Shown: piece after piece, positions 43,282 through 43,740 of the stretch | Numbering within the stretch: position 1 is the first letter of the stretch | How the letters are laid out: the number at the start of each line of letters is the position of its first letter | Assembly: GCA_038093515.1 (NCBI GenBank) | Contig: JBBPSI010000204.1 | Coordinates: 1 to 43,740, forward strand | From: Butyriboletus loyo | Lineage: Eukaryota; Basidiomycota; Agaricomycetes; Boletales; Boletaceae | DNA: 43,740 bases | Direction of reading: 5' to 3' | Notes under the pieces: generated by a model | What the model was told of the DNA's origin: nothing | Databases searched by the model: none | Seen by the model: the letters and a program-made list of their open reading frames with translations, nothing else | Made by a program: the position numbers and the translations under genes

Positions 43282-43740
43282 ATGCCCGTCACTCGCTCGT
43301 CCAGTCGCCCAAACTCCCAACAGCCGTCGGGTCAGAGTCAGCCCTACACATCCCGCCGCGCAGGCTCCTCTGGCGATGGAGGCACCAAGAAAGCACCAAA
43401 GTCCCCTAGTAACGAAATTATTGTTTTGTCTTCCGACGATGACAAGCCTCCGTCCAAAGGAACTTTATCGTCCAAGAAATCGTCCAACCGTCCTCTCAGA
43501 AAAAAGGCAGCCACGTCTGCATTGCCACCGGCCCCCTCTGACGATGTGCTCGAAATATCGTCGGATGACGAAGGCAAGCGTAAGAAGTCCTCCGCGAGAA
43601 GACAGGCCCAGACACACAAGGATCTTCAGCGGACCATTAAGAAACTCCAAGAGGTCTGCCCTGCGTTTGACACCCTTTTTTCGTTTGGCCTGAATGACCC
43701 CTGTAGGAGCTCAAACAATCTGAGCAACTACTTGCATCGA
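43282..43740 (+). CDS. N-terminal part of nuclear protein with two candidate SIMs and a coiled coil
   Basis: Exon 1 is 43282-43653 (124 codons). A 53-nt GT-AG intron follows, and exon 2 starts at 43707 and is cut by the window end. The protein is Ser/Lys/Arg-rich and disordered at first (MPVTRSSSRPNSQQPSG). Two hydrophobic-acidic motifs stand out: EIIVLSSDDD (residues 45-54) and DVLEISSDDE (88-97), each a hydrophobic four-residue core followed by Ser and Asp/Glu, as in phospho-regulated SUMO-interacting motifs. Basic KKSS/RKK clusters between them could be nuclear localisation signals. A charged coiled coil starts near residue 108 (THKDLQRTIKKLQE, then ELKQSEQLLAS across the splice). Similar N-termini occur in fungal RING proteins, but the deciding domain is outside the window. 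Confidence 0.7.
   Translation, partial: MPVTRSSSRPNSQQPSGQSQPYTSRRAGSSGDGGTKKAPKSPSNEIIVLSSDDDKPPSKGTLSSKKSSNRPLRKKAATSALPPAPSDDVLEISSDDEGKRKKSSARRQAQTHKDLQRTIKKLQEVCPAFDTLFSFGLNDPCRSSNNLSNYLHR

Overview
The window looks like a piece of a basidiomycete (Agaricomycete) genome. The evidence is a run of genes broken by many ~46-75 nt GT-AG introns, chromodomain-bearing Ty3/gypsy retrotransposons, fungal F-box and BTB proteins, a DASH kinetochore subunit and a fungal acetolactate synthase regulatory subunit. No taxon is claimed beyond that.

Positions 1 to about 14,466 are a retrotransposon graveyard. The oldest layer is a gag-pol-chromodomain Ty3/gypsy element (element 2, about 2786-11779) with an additional Cys-rich 3' ORF. 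It is riddled with in-frame TGA stops where conserved arginines are expected, which fits CGA to TGA decay at CpG. Later insertions interrupt it. They are solo LTRs of several families, most with intact 5-bp target-site duplications: LTR-B at 3626 (reverse) and 7772, LTR-C at 7040, LTR-A at 10128 and LTR-B' at 11147. A further LTR-C copy was itself split by a younger CpG-rich gypsy element (element 1), whose RNase H, integrase, chromodomain and 3' LTR occupy 1-2671. A second LTR-B' (13149-14461) carries another LTR-A inside it.

From 14.8 kb on the sequence is mostly single-copy genes. They are a Zn2Cys6-like coiled-coil protein (14818), an F-box/LRR-like protein (17705), the acetolactate synthase regulatory subunit ILV6 (minus, 19673), a BTB/POZ protein (minus, 21033), a small helical protein (22156), an intronless protein with three tandem GTPase domains (22934), APC/C subunit Cdc26 (minus, 25755), a C2H2-like zinc-finger protein (27776), meiotic Hop2 (29374), the HOPS/CORVET subunit Vps11 (minus, 30624), a small mitochondrial membrane protein (35753), nicotinamide riboside kinase (36847, with a 12-nt microexon), a fumarate reductase-cytochrome b5 fusion (38604), DASH subunit Dad2 (minus, 42638), and the start of a protein with two candidate SUMO-interacting motifs (43282, cut by the window edge).

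The genes are ordinary housekeeping, cell-cycle and metabolic genes and do not form one pathway cluster. Exon structures were built by hand from splice sites, reading-frame continuity and family motifs; all joins given are in frame. The most unusual items are the triple-GTPase protein, the nested and dated transposon stack with CpG-specific decay that also removes catalytic aspartates, the extra Cys-rich ORF of element 2, and the NRK microexon.
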